A stretch of 64,000 bases of DNA from an uncultured Aquimarina sp. (lineage in GTDB: Bacteria; Bacteroidota; Bacteroidia; Flavobacteriales; Flavobacteriaceae): the NCBI GenBank assembly GCA_947502885.1, contig CANNBP010000022.1:1-64000 (forward strand), read 5' to 3'. The translations under genes and the position numbers were made by a program. Positions 38,371 through 47,612 of this stretch are shown in pieces. Under the pieces are notes generated by a model, which worked only from the letters and a program-made list of their open reading frames with translations, was not told where the DNA came from and ran no database searches. The number at the start of each line of letters is the position of its first letter. Position 1 is the first letter of the stretch.

Positions 38371-39480
38371 ATGACTTCTTTTAACTCGAGATATCAAAGA
38401 CAAGTTATCCTTCCAGAAGTAGGAGAGGATGGGCAAATAAAAATAGAAAACTCCAAAGTGTTAGTAATTGGAGCGGGAGGATTGGGATGCCCAATATTAC
38501 AGTATCTAGTTGCAGCTGGTATTGGTACAATAGGTATTATTGATTTTGATGTTGTAGATATTTCTAATCTACACAGACAAATTTTATATGGAAAAAGTTC
38601 TGTTGGAATTAATAAAGCCATTGCAGCAAGAGACCGTCTTAAAGATCTTAATCCTGAAATAAACATTATTGCGTATCCAGAAAAACTAACAACTAAAAAC
38701 GCAATATCAATTTTTACTCAATTTGATATTATAGTCGATGGAACAGATAATTTCTCAACTCGATACCTAGTAAATGATGCATGTGTAATTACTAAAAAAC
38801 CATTGGTATATGGTGCTATTTTTAAGTTTGAGGGACAAGTATCTGTTTTTAATTATAAAAACGGACCCACATATCGATGTTTGTTCCCCGAACCTCCAAA
38901 AGCAGGAAGTGTTCCATCTTGCGCAGAGATAGGAGTTTTAGGTGTTTTACCAGGTATTATAGGTAGTATGCAAGCAAACGAAGTCTTAAAGATTATTTTG
39001 AATTTAGGAGATGTTCTTAATGGTAAATTATTCACTTATGACTGTCTAACGACACAATCATCAGCTTATGGTGTTCCTCAGGACGCATCTCAAATATCTA
39101 AAGTGTTAGAGGCTGCTGGGGATTTTGAGACTACAGATTATGATCTTTTTTGTGGAATTAAACAAGTAAGAGATGTCATGGCTAAAGATGCTTTTCAAAT
39201 CGAAAATGCTCAGTTTATAGATGTGCGTGAAGCTCATGAACAACCAAAGATTGATAATCTAAATCCTTTGTATATTCCCTTAAGCGAACTTTTAGAAGAA
39301 TTGCATACGATTAAAAAAGATAAGCAAGTAATTGTATTCTGTCAATCAGGAATTCGAAGTAGAAAAGCTTTAGAAATATTAGAAGAAAACGGGTTTGATA
39401 AAATATCTCATATTACTGGTGGAGCTATAGCATTGTATAATCATGTAGCCGATAAGGCCGATCATAAAAAATCATATTAA
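38371..39480 (+). CDS. moeB: MoeB/ThiF-type adenylyltransferase with C-terminal rhodanese
   Basis: 369 aa. The E1-like domain (about residues 1-245) has RYQRQVILPEVGEDGQ, the nucleotide loop VIGAGGLGCP and DGTDNFSTRYLVND. The rhodanese domain (about 275-365) has active-site loop FCQSGIRSR. Together they adenylate and could sulfurate the MoaD C-terminus. The expected zinc Cys pairs are reduced: the usual CYRC reads TYRC, and the second CxxC is missing. In Bacteroidota this may be normal. Assignment to MoaD rather than ThiS rests on the cluster. Confidence 0.9.
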   Translation: MTSFNSRYQRQVILPEVGEDGQIKIENSKVLVIGAGGLGCPILQYLVAAGIGTIGIIDFDVVDISNLHRQILYGKSSVGINKAIAARDRLKDLNPEINIIAYPEKLTTKNAISIFTQFDIIVDGTDNFSTRYLVNDACVITKKPLVYGAIFKFEGQVSVFNYKNGPTYRCLFPEPPKAGSVPSCAEIGVLGVLPGIIGSMQANEVLKIILNLGDVLNGKLFTYDCLTTQSSAYGVPQDASQISKVLEAAGDFETTDYDLFCGIKQVRDVMAKDAFQIENAQFIDVREAHEQPKIDNLNPLYIPLSELLEELHTIKKDKQVIVFCQSGIRSRKALEILEENGFDKISHITGGAIALYNHVADKADHKKSY

Positions 39481-39482
39481 TA

Positions 39483-39926
39483 ATGGAGAAAAAGAAATCA
39501 AAAAACGTTTTTGTAGAAGGGGCTATTTCGCCAGATTTTATTAGTACCTCAATAGCAAAACATCAAATAAAAACAAATATTGGGGCGCATAACATTTTTC
39601 TTGGTCAAGTTAGAGCCGATGAGATTAATGGAAAACAGGTTACTGCAATTGATTATTCTGCGTATCCAGAAATGGCTAATCAAAAATTTTATGAGATACG
39701 AGAGCGCGCTTTTGAGAAATTTGATCTAACCTGTATGCATATCTACCATAGTATGGGAAAAGTACATGCTGGAGAGATTTGCTTGTTTGTTTTTGCTTCT
39801 TCGCCAAGAAGAAAAGTAGTTTTTGAAGCATTAGAATTTATTGTAGAAGCTATAAAGGCTGATGTGCCGGTTTTTGGAAAAGAAATGTTTGAAGACGAGA
39901 CGCATCAATGGAAAGAAAATACATAA
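39483..39926 (+). CDS. moaE: Molybdopterin synthase catalytic subunit MoaE
   Basis: 147 aa. The conserved catalytic stretch is KADVPVFGKEMFEDETHQWKEN, with the Arg-rich SSPRRKVVFEALEFIVEAIK helix and the IYHSMGKVHAGE motif. It converts cyclic pyranopterin monophosphate to molybdopterin with MoaD-thiocarboxylate. It begins 2 bases after moeB. Confidence 0.95.
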   Translation: MEKKKSKNVFVEGAISPDFISTSIAKHQIKTNIGAHNIFLGQVRADEINGKQVTAIDYSAYPEMANQKFYEIRERAFEKFDLTCMHIYHSMGKVHAGEICLFVFASSPRRKVVFEALEFIVEAIKADVPVFGKEMFEDETHQWKENT

Positions 39927-40047
39927 CAAAACACAGAGCTCATAATTGGTGCTAGTTTTTTTTTGAAATGAAAATGGAAAAACAAGTGTATTAGCCCTAA
40001 ATAGAATCAGACTAGTATTTCTAATTTCTTAAATTAAGATATATATA

Positions 40048-40959
40048 ATGGTAGACATCACACATAAAGTTACTACATTAAGAACAGCTACTGCACAGGC
40101 TATTGTAAAGGTCGGTAGGCAAAGTACAATAGATGCTATTAATAATGGTACAGTGCCAAAAGGGGATGTGTTTGCAATGAGTAAAGCGGCTGGATTACTT
40201 GGAGTTAAAAAAACTCCAGAGCTATTACCTGATTGTCATCCATTGCCTATAGAATATACAGGAATAGACTATGTCATTAATGATTTAGAGATTAGTGTTG
40301 AGGTTACTATAAAAACTATTTATAAAACGGGAGTTGAGGTAGAAGCAATGCACGGAGCGAGTATAGTAGCGTTAAATATGTATGATATGCTTAAGCCTAT
40401 TGATAAAGAAATTGAAATTAAACAAATAAAATTACTATCAAAGAAAGGTGGGAAATCAGATTACAAAGATAAGTTTAGACGAGACCTTAAAGCAGCAGTA
40501 ATAGTTTGTTCTGATACAATTTCTGAAGGTAAAAAAGAAGACAAGGCAGGTAAGGCTATTATTGCAAAACTTGAAAAGAGCGAGGTTGATATTTTGGATT
40601 ATATAGTAATTCCTGATGAAGCCAAAATCATTCAAGAAAAAGCAATACATTATCAAAAGGAAGAGGCTGATCTTATAATATTTACAGGAGGTACAGGTTT
40701 GTCTAAGAGAGATGTTACCCCAGACGCTTTATCACCACTTTTAAATAGAAATATTCCGGGAATAGAGGAAGCCATACGTAAATATGGGCAAGACCGTATG
40801 CCTTATGCCATGCTATCACGTAGTCTCGCAGGAACAATTAACAACACATTGGTGTTAGCATTGCCAGGGTCTACAAATGGAGCAAAAGAATCAATGGATG
40901 CTATTTTTCCTGAAGTACTGCACGTGTTTAGAATATTAAAAGGAGCTAGACATGACTAA
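40048..40959 (+). CDS. moaCB: Fused MoaC-MoaB (cyclic pyranopterin monophosphate synthase / MPT adenylyltransferase)
   Basis: 303 aa, two domains. MoaC spans about residues 1-145 (DITHKVTTLRTATAQ, LLPDCHPLPIEYTGI, VEVEAMHGASIVALNMYDM). MoaB spans about 150-300 (AAVIVCSDTISEGKKEDKAG, IIFTGGTGLSKRDVTP, LVLALPGSTNGAKESMD). The N-terminal half works just after MoaA in cPMP formation, the C-terminal half adenylylates molybdopterin. The fusion is known in Bacteroidota. It overlaps moaA by 8 bases; a 121-base gap precedes it. Confidence 0.94.
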   Translation: MVDITHKVTTLRTATAQAIVKVGRQSTIDAINNGTVPKGDVFAMSKAAGLLGVKKTPELLPDCHPLPIEYTGIDYVINDLEISVEVTIKTIYKTGVEVEAMHGASIVALNMYDMLKPIDKEIEIKQIKLLSKKGGKSDYKDKFRRDLKAAVIVCSDTISEGKKEDKAGKAIIAKLEKSEVDILDYIVIPDEAKIIQEKAIHYQKEEADLIIFTGGTGLSKRDVTPDALSPLLNRNIPGIEEAIRKYGQDRMPYAMLSRSLAGTINNTLVLALPGSTNGAKESMDAIFPEVLHVFRILKGARHD

Positions 40960-41977
40960 ACCAAACGCTAAATCCAATATAGAGAATATACTTACCGATA
41001 CTTTTGGTAGAAAACATAATTATCTTCGTATTTCATTAACTGAAAGATGTAATCTTAGATGCACGTATTGTATGCCTGCAGATGGAGTACAATTGTCTCC
41101 CAAGGCACATATAATGACATATGAAGAAATTTATACTATTGCCAAGGAATTTGTAAAAATGGGCGTAACCAAAATAAGGTTAACAGGAGGAGAACCTTTA
41201 ATACGCAAGGATGCCTCTTTGATATTGGAAAAATTAGCGTCGTTACCAGTGCAGTTGACACTTACTACAAATGGAGTTGTTGTAGATAGGTTTATAAATG
41301 ACTTTAAAAAGTATGGTATTAAAACATTAAACATAAGCCTTGATTCTTTAAATGAAAAGAAAAACGAAGAAATAACCCGTAGATCATATTTTAAAAAGGT
41401 ATATCAAAATATGATCTTGTTGGTTAAAGAAGGGTTTAAAGTAAAAGTGAATTGTGTATTGATAAAAGGTTTTAATGATAATGAAATTATTGATTTTATT
41501 AAGTTGAGTAGAGATTTACCTATACAAGTTCGCTTTATAGAATTTATGCCTTTTGATGGCAATCAATGGAATAAGAAGAAATTGGTTTCTCTCGAAGAAA
41601 TATTGTCTGAAGTAGATTTAAACTTTAAAAAAGAAAATATCATAAAACTTAAAGATGCTCTTAATGATACGACCAAAAGCTATAAAATTAGAGATTATAA
41701 GGGGACTTTTGCAATTATAAGTTCTGTTACTAATCCTTTTTGTGATGGGTGCAATAGAATACGATTAACAGCAAATGGTCATATTAAAAATTGTCTGTTT
41801 TCTTCAAAAGAATCAGATTTGTTAACTCCGTTTAGAGCAGGAGAACCTATATCAGTAGTCATTAAAAAAGCAATACAATCCAAGCGTAAAATACGCAATG
41901 GGATGGATACTTTAGATAAGTTTAATCAACCCGAATTGCACAGTAACAATCGTAGTATGATAACTATAGGAGGATAG
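40952..41977 (+). CDS. moaA: GTP 3',8-cyclase MoaA
   Basis: 341 aa radical SAM enzyme, first step of Moco synthesis. The N-terminal cluster motif is CNLRCTYC, with the KIRLTGGEPLIRKD SAM-contact region. The C-terminal second 4Fe-4S cluster is FCDGCNRIRLTANGHIKNC. The required C-terminal Gly-Gly is present (MITIGG). It overlaps moaCB. Confidence 0.96.
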   Translation: MTKPNAKSNIENILTDTFGRKHNYLRISLTERCNLRCTYCMPADGVQLSPKAHIMTYEEIYTIAKEFVKMGVTKIRLTGGEPLIRKDASLILEKLASLPVQLTLTTNGVVVDRFINDFKKYGIKTLNISLDSLNEKKNEEITRRSYFKKVYQNMILLVKEGFKVKVNCVLIKGFNDNEIIDFIKLSRDLPIQVRFIEFMPFDGNQWNKKKLVSLEEILSEVDLNFKKENIIKLKDALNDTTKSYKIRDYKGTFAIISSVTNPFCDGCNRIRLTANGHIKNCLFSSKESDLLTPFRAGEPISVVIKKAIQSKRKIRNGMDTLDKFNQPELHSNNRSMITIGG

Positions 41978-42098
41978 AAGAATATGATAATGGTTATATA
42001 AAGAAAGAGGTAATTGCATTGAAAGTATAATAGTTTTATTTTTGGGCAGTAATTGATATCCTCTTTTTACAACAGGGAATACTTAAAAATCAAGATAA

Positions 42099-43511
42099 AT
42101 GAAGATAGAGCAAATATATACAGGATGCCTTGCTCAAGGTGCTTACTATATTGAAAGTAATGGAGAAGTTGCAATCATAGATCCTTTAAGAGAAATACAA
42201 CCTTATATAGACAAGGCAAAAAATGATAAAGCTCGAATAAAGTATATTTTTGAGACCCATTTTCATGCCGACTTTGTGAGTGGTCACCTTACGCTTGCTA
42301 AGGAATCTGGAGGAGAAATAATATTTGGACCAAATGCAAACCCCGCTTTTGAAGCTATTATAGCAAAAGATCTTCAAGAGTTTAAATTGGGGGATATTAC
42401 AATAATTGCGTTACATACTCCCGGACATACAATGGAAAGTACAACCTACCTTCTTAGAGATGATAAGAACAGAGATCATGCGATTTTTAGTGGGGATACA
42501 TTGTTTTTAGGAGATGTGGGACGCCCAGATTTGGCTCAAAAAGCTGCCAATATTAGTCAAGAACAATTGGCAGAAATACTTTTTGATAGCTTGCGTACCA
42601 AAATAATGCCTTTGGCAGACGATGTTATAGTATATCCCGCACATGGAGCAGGCTCTGCTTGTGGTAAAAATATGATGAAGGAAACTGTCGATACTTTAGG
42701 TAATCAGAAAAAAATGAATTATGCTTTAAGAGCAGATATGACAAAAGAAGAATTTGTTAAAGAGGTGACCGATGGATTATTGCCTCCACCGTTATATTTT
42801 CCTCTTAATGTAAAAATGAATAAAGAAGGATATGCCGATATAGATCAAGTAATAAAAAGAGGAGCAAAACCTTTGTCGCCAGATGATTTTGAGGCTCTGG
42901 CAACCAAAACAGGAGCTGTGGTTTTAGATGTTCGGCATCAAATAGAATTTGTAAAAGGTCATGTTCCTAGATCAATATTTATTGGATTAGAAGGAGGGTT
43001 TGCACCCTGGGTAGGAGCATTAATAGCCGATACGCAACAACCTATTTTATTAGTAACTCCAGAAGGAAAAGTAGAAGAAACTATAACACGATTATCAAGA
43101 GTCGGATTTGATAATACATTAGGGTACTTAGAAGGAGGGTTTGCTGCATGGAAGAATATGGAGAAAAGCTATGATATAATAGAGTCAATTTCAGCAGAAG
43201 AGTTTAAAGATAAAATGAATGAAAAAGAAGTGCCTGTTTTTGATGTAAGAAAAGAAAACGAATATGCATCTGAACATATAAAAAAAGCAATAAACTCTCC
43301 TTTGGATTTTATTAATAAATATTTGACCGATTTACCAGAAAATGAAACATTTTATATTCATTGTGCAGGAGGGTATCGTTCTGTAATAGCGGCATCAATA
43401 TTAAAAAGTAGAGGAATCCATAATTTGGTAGATGTAGCTGGTGGTTTTTCAGCAATAAAAAAAGTAGGAATTCCAACAACAGATTATGTATGTCCAACGA
43501 CCTTGAAATAA
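42099..43511 (+). CDS. MBL-fold hydrolase with two rhodanese domains (persulfide dioxygenase-like)
   Basis: 470 aa. The N-terminal metallo-beta-lactamase domain (1-245) has THFHADFVSGH, TPGHTMEST and FSGDTLFLGDVGRPDL, close to ETHE1-type persulfide dioxygenases. The first rhodanese (about 265-355) lacks an evident active-site Cys (LLVTPEG in that place) and is probably inactive. The second (about 365-465) has IHCAGGYRSV with Cys. The family handles glutathione persulfide and sulfane sulfur. It follows the Moco cluster after 121 bases; sulfur chemistry links it to neighbouring rhodanese-MoeB only by inference. Confidence 0.88.
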   Translation: MKIEQIYTGCLAQGAYYIESNGEVAIIDPLREIQPYIDKAKNDKARIKYIFETHFHADFVSGHLTLAKESGGEIIFGPNANPAFEAIIAKDLQEFKLGDITIIALHTPGHTMESTTYLLRDDKNRDHAIFSGDTLFLGDVGRPDLAQKAANISQEQLAEILFDSLRTKIMPLADDVIVYPAHGAGSACGKNMMKETVDTLGNQKKMNYALRADMTKEEFVKEVTDGLLPPPLYFPLNVKMNKEGYADIDQVIKRGAKPLSPDDFEALATKTGAVVLDVRHQIEFVKGHVPRSIFIGLEGGFAPWVGALIADTQQPILLVTPEGKVEETITRLSRVGFDNTLGYLEGGFAAWKNMEKSYDIIESISAEEFKDKMNEKEVPVFDVRKENEYASEHIKKAINSPLDFINKYLTDLPENETFYIHCAGGYRSVIAASILKSRGIHNLVDVAGGFSAIKKVGIPTTDYVCPTTLK

Positions 43512-43631
43512 AAATTGAACACGATACGTTTTGAAGTAATTTATAGTGGTAGTTTTTTGTGTTTCAAGCTTGGGTGTCATTGTTAAATAAACTATATTTC
43601 CAAATTCTAAAACCAACTAATAAATTGATTA

Positions 43632-44021
43632 ATGCCTTCCCTATTTACAAAAATTATTAATGGAGAAATTCCATCGTACAAAGTTGCCGAAGACGATAAC
43701 TTTTATGCTTTTTTAGATATTAATCCTAACGCAAAAGGACATACACTTTGTGTGCCTAAAAAAGAAGTAGATAAGATCTTTGATTTGGATGAAGATACTT
43801 ATTTGAAGCTTATGAGTTTTTCTCGTAAAGTAGCTGTCGCTTTAGAGAAAACAGTAGTATGTGAGCGTGTAGGAGTTGCTGTAGTAGGACTTGAAGTTCC
43901 TCATGTGCACGTACATTTAATTCCTTTAAATGAAATGAAAGAGATGACTTTTCAACATAAAGTAAATATGTCGCCTTCAGATTTTGAAGTACTTGCAAAA
44001 CAAATACAATCCAATATGTAA
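43632..44021 (+). CDS. HIT family nucleotide hydrolase
   Basis: 129 aa. The histidine-triad motif is HVHVHLIPL near residue 96, with the N-terminal SLFTKIINGEIPSYKVAEDD typical of HinT-like proteins. It hydrolyses phosphoramidate or AMP-linked substrates in the cytoplasm. Its stop overlaps the next ATG by one base (TAATG). Confidence 0.95.
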   Translation: MPSLFTKIINGEIPSYKVAEDDNFYAFLDINPNAKGHTLCVPKKEVDKIFDLDEDTYLKLMSFSRKVAVALEKTVVCERVGVAVVGLEVPHVHVHLIPLNEMKEMTFQHKVNMSPSDFEVLAKQIQSNM

Positions 44022-44431
44022 TGCAAGAGTCAGATTTTAAATTAGCACTGAAACTTAGGATTGACTGGAGCGAAATGGATACATACCAGCATGTTAATAA
44101 TGTAAATTTTATGAAATACATGCAAAGTGCCCGCGTTCAATTTTGGGAAGTAAGTGGCTTGGCAAAAATGTATGAGAATACCAAAAAAGGGCCTATGCTT
44201 GTTTCTACCAAATGTGACTTTAAGAATCCCTTGTTTTTTCCAGGAAATGTGGTTGTAAAAACTAAAGTAGAATTTATAAAGAATACTAGTTTTGGTTTAT
44301 ATCATAAGTTATATAACGATGAAGGAGTTCTTTGTGCAGAAGGACATGATGTCGCTGTTTGCTTTGATTTTAATCAAAATCAAACTTTTTTGATTACAAA
44401 GGATTTAAGAGAAACAATGGAACAGTATTAG
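44021..44431 (+). CDS. Acyl-CoA thioesterase (4HBT hotdog fold)
   Basis: 136 aa. The hotdog signature DWSEMDTYQHVNNVNFMKYMQSAR has the conserved Asp and HVNN. It likely hydrolyses acyl-CoA; chain preference cannot be told. It is translationally coupled to the HIT gene and converges on the next minus-strand gene with 1 base between stops and no terminator. Confidence 0.9.
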   Translation: MQESDFKLALKLRIDWSEMDTYQHVNNVNFMKYMQSARVQFWEVSGLAKMYENTKKGPMLVSTKCDFKNPLFFPGNVVVKTKVEFIKNTSFGLYHKLYNDEGVLCAEGHDVAVCFDFNQNQTFLITKDLRETMEQY

Positions 44432-44432
44432 T

Positions 44433-44777
44433 TTATACATTGTTCAATGCGAGATAAATCACAATCGGAATTAGTATTAAAGCAAATAAAACAACATAGA
44501 ATAATGTAGAGAATCGTAAAGATCCCGAAATGTGTGTAATTGTCTTTTTGTGATAGTTGTATACTCTTTCTATATCAGTAGTCCATTGCCCTGGGAAAAT
44601 TTGAGTCTTACATTTACTACAATTAATACTCTCGATAATAGTGCCTTTTGTTTTTGTAAGTAGCTTGTTTTTTATACGTTGTTGTTTGAACGAAAGTACC
44701 ATGCCGTCTGTTGAGTAACATTCTGGACAATTATTAGTAAGTGCAGCTTCTTTTAGTGTAATATACTCAGTTTTCAC
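44433..44777 (-). CDS. Small membrane protein with zinc-ribbon-like CxxC pairs
   Basis: 114 aa, family not recognised. CPEC near residue 18 and CSKC near residue 55 form a probable zinc ribbon. The C-terminus has one long hydrophobic helix (TLFYVVLFALILIPIVIYLAL). It is therefore a cytoplasmic zinc-binding head on a C-terminal membrane anchor. Confidence 0.6.
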   Translation of the reverse strand: MKTEYITLKEAALTNNCPECYSTDGMVLSFKQQRIKNKLLTKTKGTIIESINCSKCKTQIFPGQWTTDIERVYNYHKKTITHISGSLRFSTLFYVVLFALILIPIVIYLALNNV

Positions 44778-44890
44778 GAAATTTTAATTTGGTGTTTGGT
44801 CAAAACACTATAACGTTTTGAAAAAAAGAATGTTATATTTTATGTTAAAAAATATAATTAAACCAAAATTGAATAGGGAGAATGTCTCGG

Positions 44891-46090
44891 TTATTCCTGT
44901 AAAGATTCAGCGATGACTTCTGACTTACGAAGCATAATTTGAAAGGTGGTACCTTTACCAATATCAGAAGAAAGTACTTTTATTTTTCCTAAATGGTATT
45001 CTTCAATTATTCTTTTTGCTAAAGATAACCCTAGTCCCCATCCTCTACTTTTTGAAGTGTATCCAGGTTCAAAAATTTTGGTGAATTTACTTTTAGGAAT
45101 TCCTTTACCAGTGTCATTAATTCTTATGTAAACCCTTTTACTATCGTCTATAAGTTCTACACTTAGATCTCCTTTTCCTCTCATTGCATCAATAGCATTT
45201 TTAACTAGATTTTCAATGGTCCAGCTATAAAGTTGAGGATTTAGAGATACAAAAATAGGGTAATCTGGTAGGTTAATAGAAAAACTAATAAGTTTAGAGC
45301 TTCTGGATTGAAGATATCTATAAGCATTTTGAGTTTCCTTAACAATATCGACCTCTTCAAAATTAGGAACTGAGCCAATTTTAGAAAAACGCTCAGTAAT
45401 AACTTTTAAGCGCTGGATATCTTTATCGATTTCCATAATGTATTCGGGATTAACATGTTCTACTTTAAGAATTTCATTCCATCCAACAAGAGAAGATAAG
45501 GGAGTACCTATCTGATGTGCAGTTTCTTTTGCCATACCCGCCCATAGTTTATTTTGCTTACTTATATTAGAGGTTGTAAAAAAGAAATAGATTACTCCAA
45601 TTAATAATAGTATTATAATGACAATAGCAATGGGGTAATATCTTAGTTTGTTGAGAATATCAGAGTTGCCATAGTATATGTATTGCACAGTATCTTTTAG
45701 GTCTAGTTCTATAGGTTCGTTCTCAGACTTTAGTTTGTCAAGATATTCTATGAGTTCTTCTTCACTAAGATTTTCTGGAAGATTCTTGATCCTTCCCTGC
45801 TTAATTATCTTACCAATAGAATCTCTTAGAAATTCTTTGTTGGCATTAGTCATGATTATTGGATTCGAATTATTTGTGGCGCTTATCAGCAAGGACAAAT
45901 CGAGATAATCATCAGACTGTTCACTGTCTAAGGCTTTTTGTGCCTGTATCCATACTTGAACCTTTGTTCTTTCATCATCTTTAAGACGCCTCATAAAGAG
46001 AGAGGTGTTCCATAAAACGAGACCAGTTATAACAATTACGGCTATTATAATAAAATAACTAGAAAAATTACGTTCATCAGAAAAATTCAT
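44891..46090 (-). CDS. Membrane sensor histidine kinase
   Basis: 399 aa. Two membrane segments (about residues 12-30 and 150-172) flank a periplasmic sensor of about 120 residues. The H-box is KETAHQIGTPLSSLVGWNE, the N-box ENLVKNAIDAMRGKG, and the G boxes NDTGKGIPKSKF and RGWGLGLSLAKRIIEEY. It has no receiver domain and no response regulator gene is adjacent. It is a kinase of the HQIGTPLSSL type common in Bacteroidota. The signal is unknown. Confidence 0.92.
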   Translation of the reverse strand: MNFSDERNFSSYFIIIAVIVITGLVLWNTSLFMRRLKDDERTKVQVWIQAQKALDSEQSDDYLDLSLLISATNNSNPIIMTNANKEFLRDSIGKIIKQGRIKNLPENLSEEELIEYLDKLKSENEPIELDLKDTVQYIYYGNSDILNKLRYYPIAIVIIILLLIGVIYFFFTTSNISKQNKLWAGMAKETAHQIGTPLSSLVGWNEILKVEHVNPEYIMEIDKDIQRLKVITERFSKIGSVPNFEEVDIVKETQNAYRYLQSRSSKLISFSINLPDYPIFVSLNPQLYSWTIENLVKNAIDAMRGKGDLSVELIDDSKRVYIRINDTGKGIPKSKFTKIFEPGYTSKSRGWGLGLSLAKRIIEEYHLGKIKVLSSDIGKGTTFQIMLRKSEVIAESLQE

Positions 46091-46190
46091 AGAGGTAGGC
46101 TAATTAAACCTTAAATATAAACGTTTTAAAATAATTTTATTGCTTCTAATTATAGATTACTAAAACCTGTGTATTCATAAATTAAAGCAA

Positions 46191-46208
46191 TAACTTTGAT
46201 TATCTTTG
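46191..46208 (+). promoter_or_regulatory. Two overlapping -7 elements before the flavin reductase gene
   Basis: TAACTTTG at 46191-46198 and TATCTTTG at 46201-46208 both fit TAnnTTTG, 20-30 bases before the ATG. A -33 TTG at normal spacing is not evident. Confidence 0.35.
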
Positions 46209-46227
46209 TTTTAAGATATAATAAATT

Positions 46228-47100
46228 ATGATTAAAATTGATCCTAAAGAAGTTGCTATAGGGAAATTACATGGTTTAATGCTTGGTGCAATTGGACCTA
46301 GACCTATTGCTTTTGCTAGTACTATTGATGAAGATGGTGTGGCAAATTTGTCACCGTTTAGTTTTTTTAATGTATTTAGTGCTAATCCTCCCATTTTAAT
46401 CTTTTCTCCAGCAAGAAGAGTAAGAGATAATACGACAAAACATACATTAGAAAATGCAAAGACTACAAAAGAGGTAGTTATAAATATTGTAAATTATGAT
46501 ATAGTGCAGCAGATGTCATTGTCGAGTACAGAATACCCTAAAGGGGTAAATGAATTTGTGAAATCTGGACTTACAATGGTATCTTCAGAAAAAGTAAAAC
46601 CTCATCGTGTAGGTGAGTCTCCCGTTCAATTTGAGTGCAAAGTGAATGAGGTAGTTCCTTTAGGAGAAGAAGGCGGAGCAGGTAATCTTATTATTTGTGA
46701 AGTACTACTAATGCATGTTAATGAAAACGTTTTGGATGAAAATGGAGGTATTGATCAATATAAAATAGATCAAGTAGCTCGAATGGGTGGAAACTGGTAT
46801 AGTAGAGCTAATATGGGTATGTTTGAGGTGCCTAAACCATTGAGTTCGATAGGTGTTGGCGTGGATGCGTTACCTGATAGTATAAAGAAAAGTACTATTT
46901 TTACTGGAAATGATTTAGGTAAGCTTGGCAATGTCTCTAATATTCCCGAAAAGGATAGGGCATTAGAATTTGTTAATAACCATAATGATATTAAGGATAA
47001 AATTCGAGAGGTTAACCAGATAGAAATTCATAAATTTGCAAAGCACTATTTAGATCAAGATGATGTAAATACTGCGTGGAATATTTTAGCAGCAAAATAA
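46228..47100 (+). CDS. Flavin reductase-like domain protein
   Basis: 290 aa. The FMN-binding split-barrel N-terminus has LMLGAIGPRPIAFASTIDEDGVANLSPFSFFNVFSANPPILIFSP. The family reduces flavin or binds FMN. The C-terminal about 100 residues are an extension seen in flavobacterial members. It is 12 bases from the DUF3127 gene, an apparent operon. Confidence 0.88.
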   Translation: MIKIDPKEVAIGKLHGLMLGAIGPRPIAFASTIDEDGVANLSPFSFFNVFSANPPILIFSPARRVRDNTTKHTLENAKTTKEVVINIVNYDIVQQMSLSSTEYPKGVNEFVKSGLTMVSSEKVKPHRVGESPVQFECKVNEVVPLGEEGGAGNLIICEVLLMHVNENVLDENGGIDQYKIDQVARMGGNWYSRANMGMFEVPKPLSSIGVGVDALPDSIKKSTIFTGNDLGKLGNVSNIPEKDRALEFVNNHNDIKDKIREVNQIEIHKFAKHYLDQDDVNTAWNILAAK

Positions 47101-47112
47101 TAATACAATACA

Positions 47113-47493
47113 ATGGAAGTACAAGGTAAAGTTAAGATGATCGGTGAAACACAAACCTTTGGTAGCAATGGTTTTAGAAAGAGAGAAGTAGTAGTTACTA
47201 CAGAAGAACAATATCCACAGCATATTATGGTGGAGTTTGTTCAGGACAAATGTGACTTGTTAAATCCTTTTCAGGTAGGTCAGGATGTAAAAATAAGTAT
47301 TAACTTAAGAGGTCGTGAGTGGGTTAATCCACAGGGAGAAACTAAATATTTTAATTCTATCCAAGGTTGGAGAATTGAGAGTTTACAAGCGGCAGCACAA
47401 CAAAACCCATCAATGCCTCCTGTTCCTCCAGCAGATGCTTTTGAACCTGCTACAGGTATCTCAAATGATGAGCAAGATGACTTGCCATTTTAG
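47113..47493 (+). CDS. DUF3127 domain protein (SSB-like)
   Basis: 126 aa. It matches the DUF3127 family: EVQGKVKMIGETQTFGSNGFRKREVVVTTEEQYPQH, an OB-fold resembling single-strand DNA-binding proteins. It ends with a Pro-rich tail and an acidic DDLPF tip like that of SSB proteins, which recruits partners. Function is unknown; nucleic acid binding is an inference. Confidence 0.9.
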   Translation: MEVQGKVKMIGETQTFGSNGFRKREVVVTTEEQYPQHIMVEFVQDKCDLLNPFQVGQDVKISINLRGREWVNPQGETKYFNSIQGWRIESLQAAAQQNPSMPPVPPADAFEPATGISNDEQDDLPF

Positions 47494-47556
47494 GTAGATC
47501 AAAAAATTTAAATATTCTGGTTTTGTCTTTTATTAGATATAGGCATAAACCATAAT

Positions 47557-47593
47557 AAAAAGAGAGGGTACTTTTTAAGTACCCTCTCTTTTT
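47557..47593. terminator. Bidirectional terminator
   Basis: Perfect 17-bp arms AAAAAGAGAGGGTACTT and AAGTACCCTCTCTTTTT around a TTT loop, between the DUF3127 gene and the minus-strand precursor-peptide gene. Confidence 0.93.
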
Positions 47594-47612
47594 ATTAAAG
47601 AGTACGATTTTT

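Noticed and set aside
45255..45281. Fifth copy of the ATAGGGTA motif
   Set aside because: ATAGGGTA is present at 45255 but lies inside the histidine kinase gene and has no CTGTAT 13 bases later.
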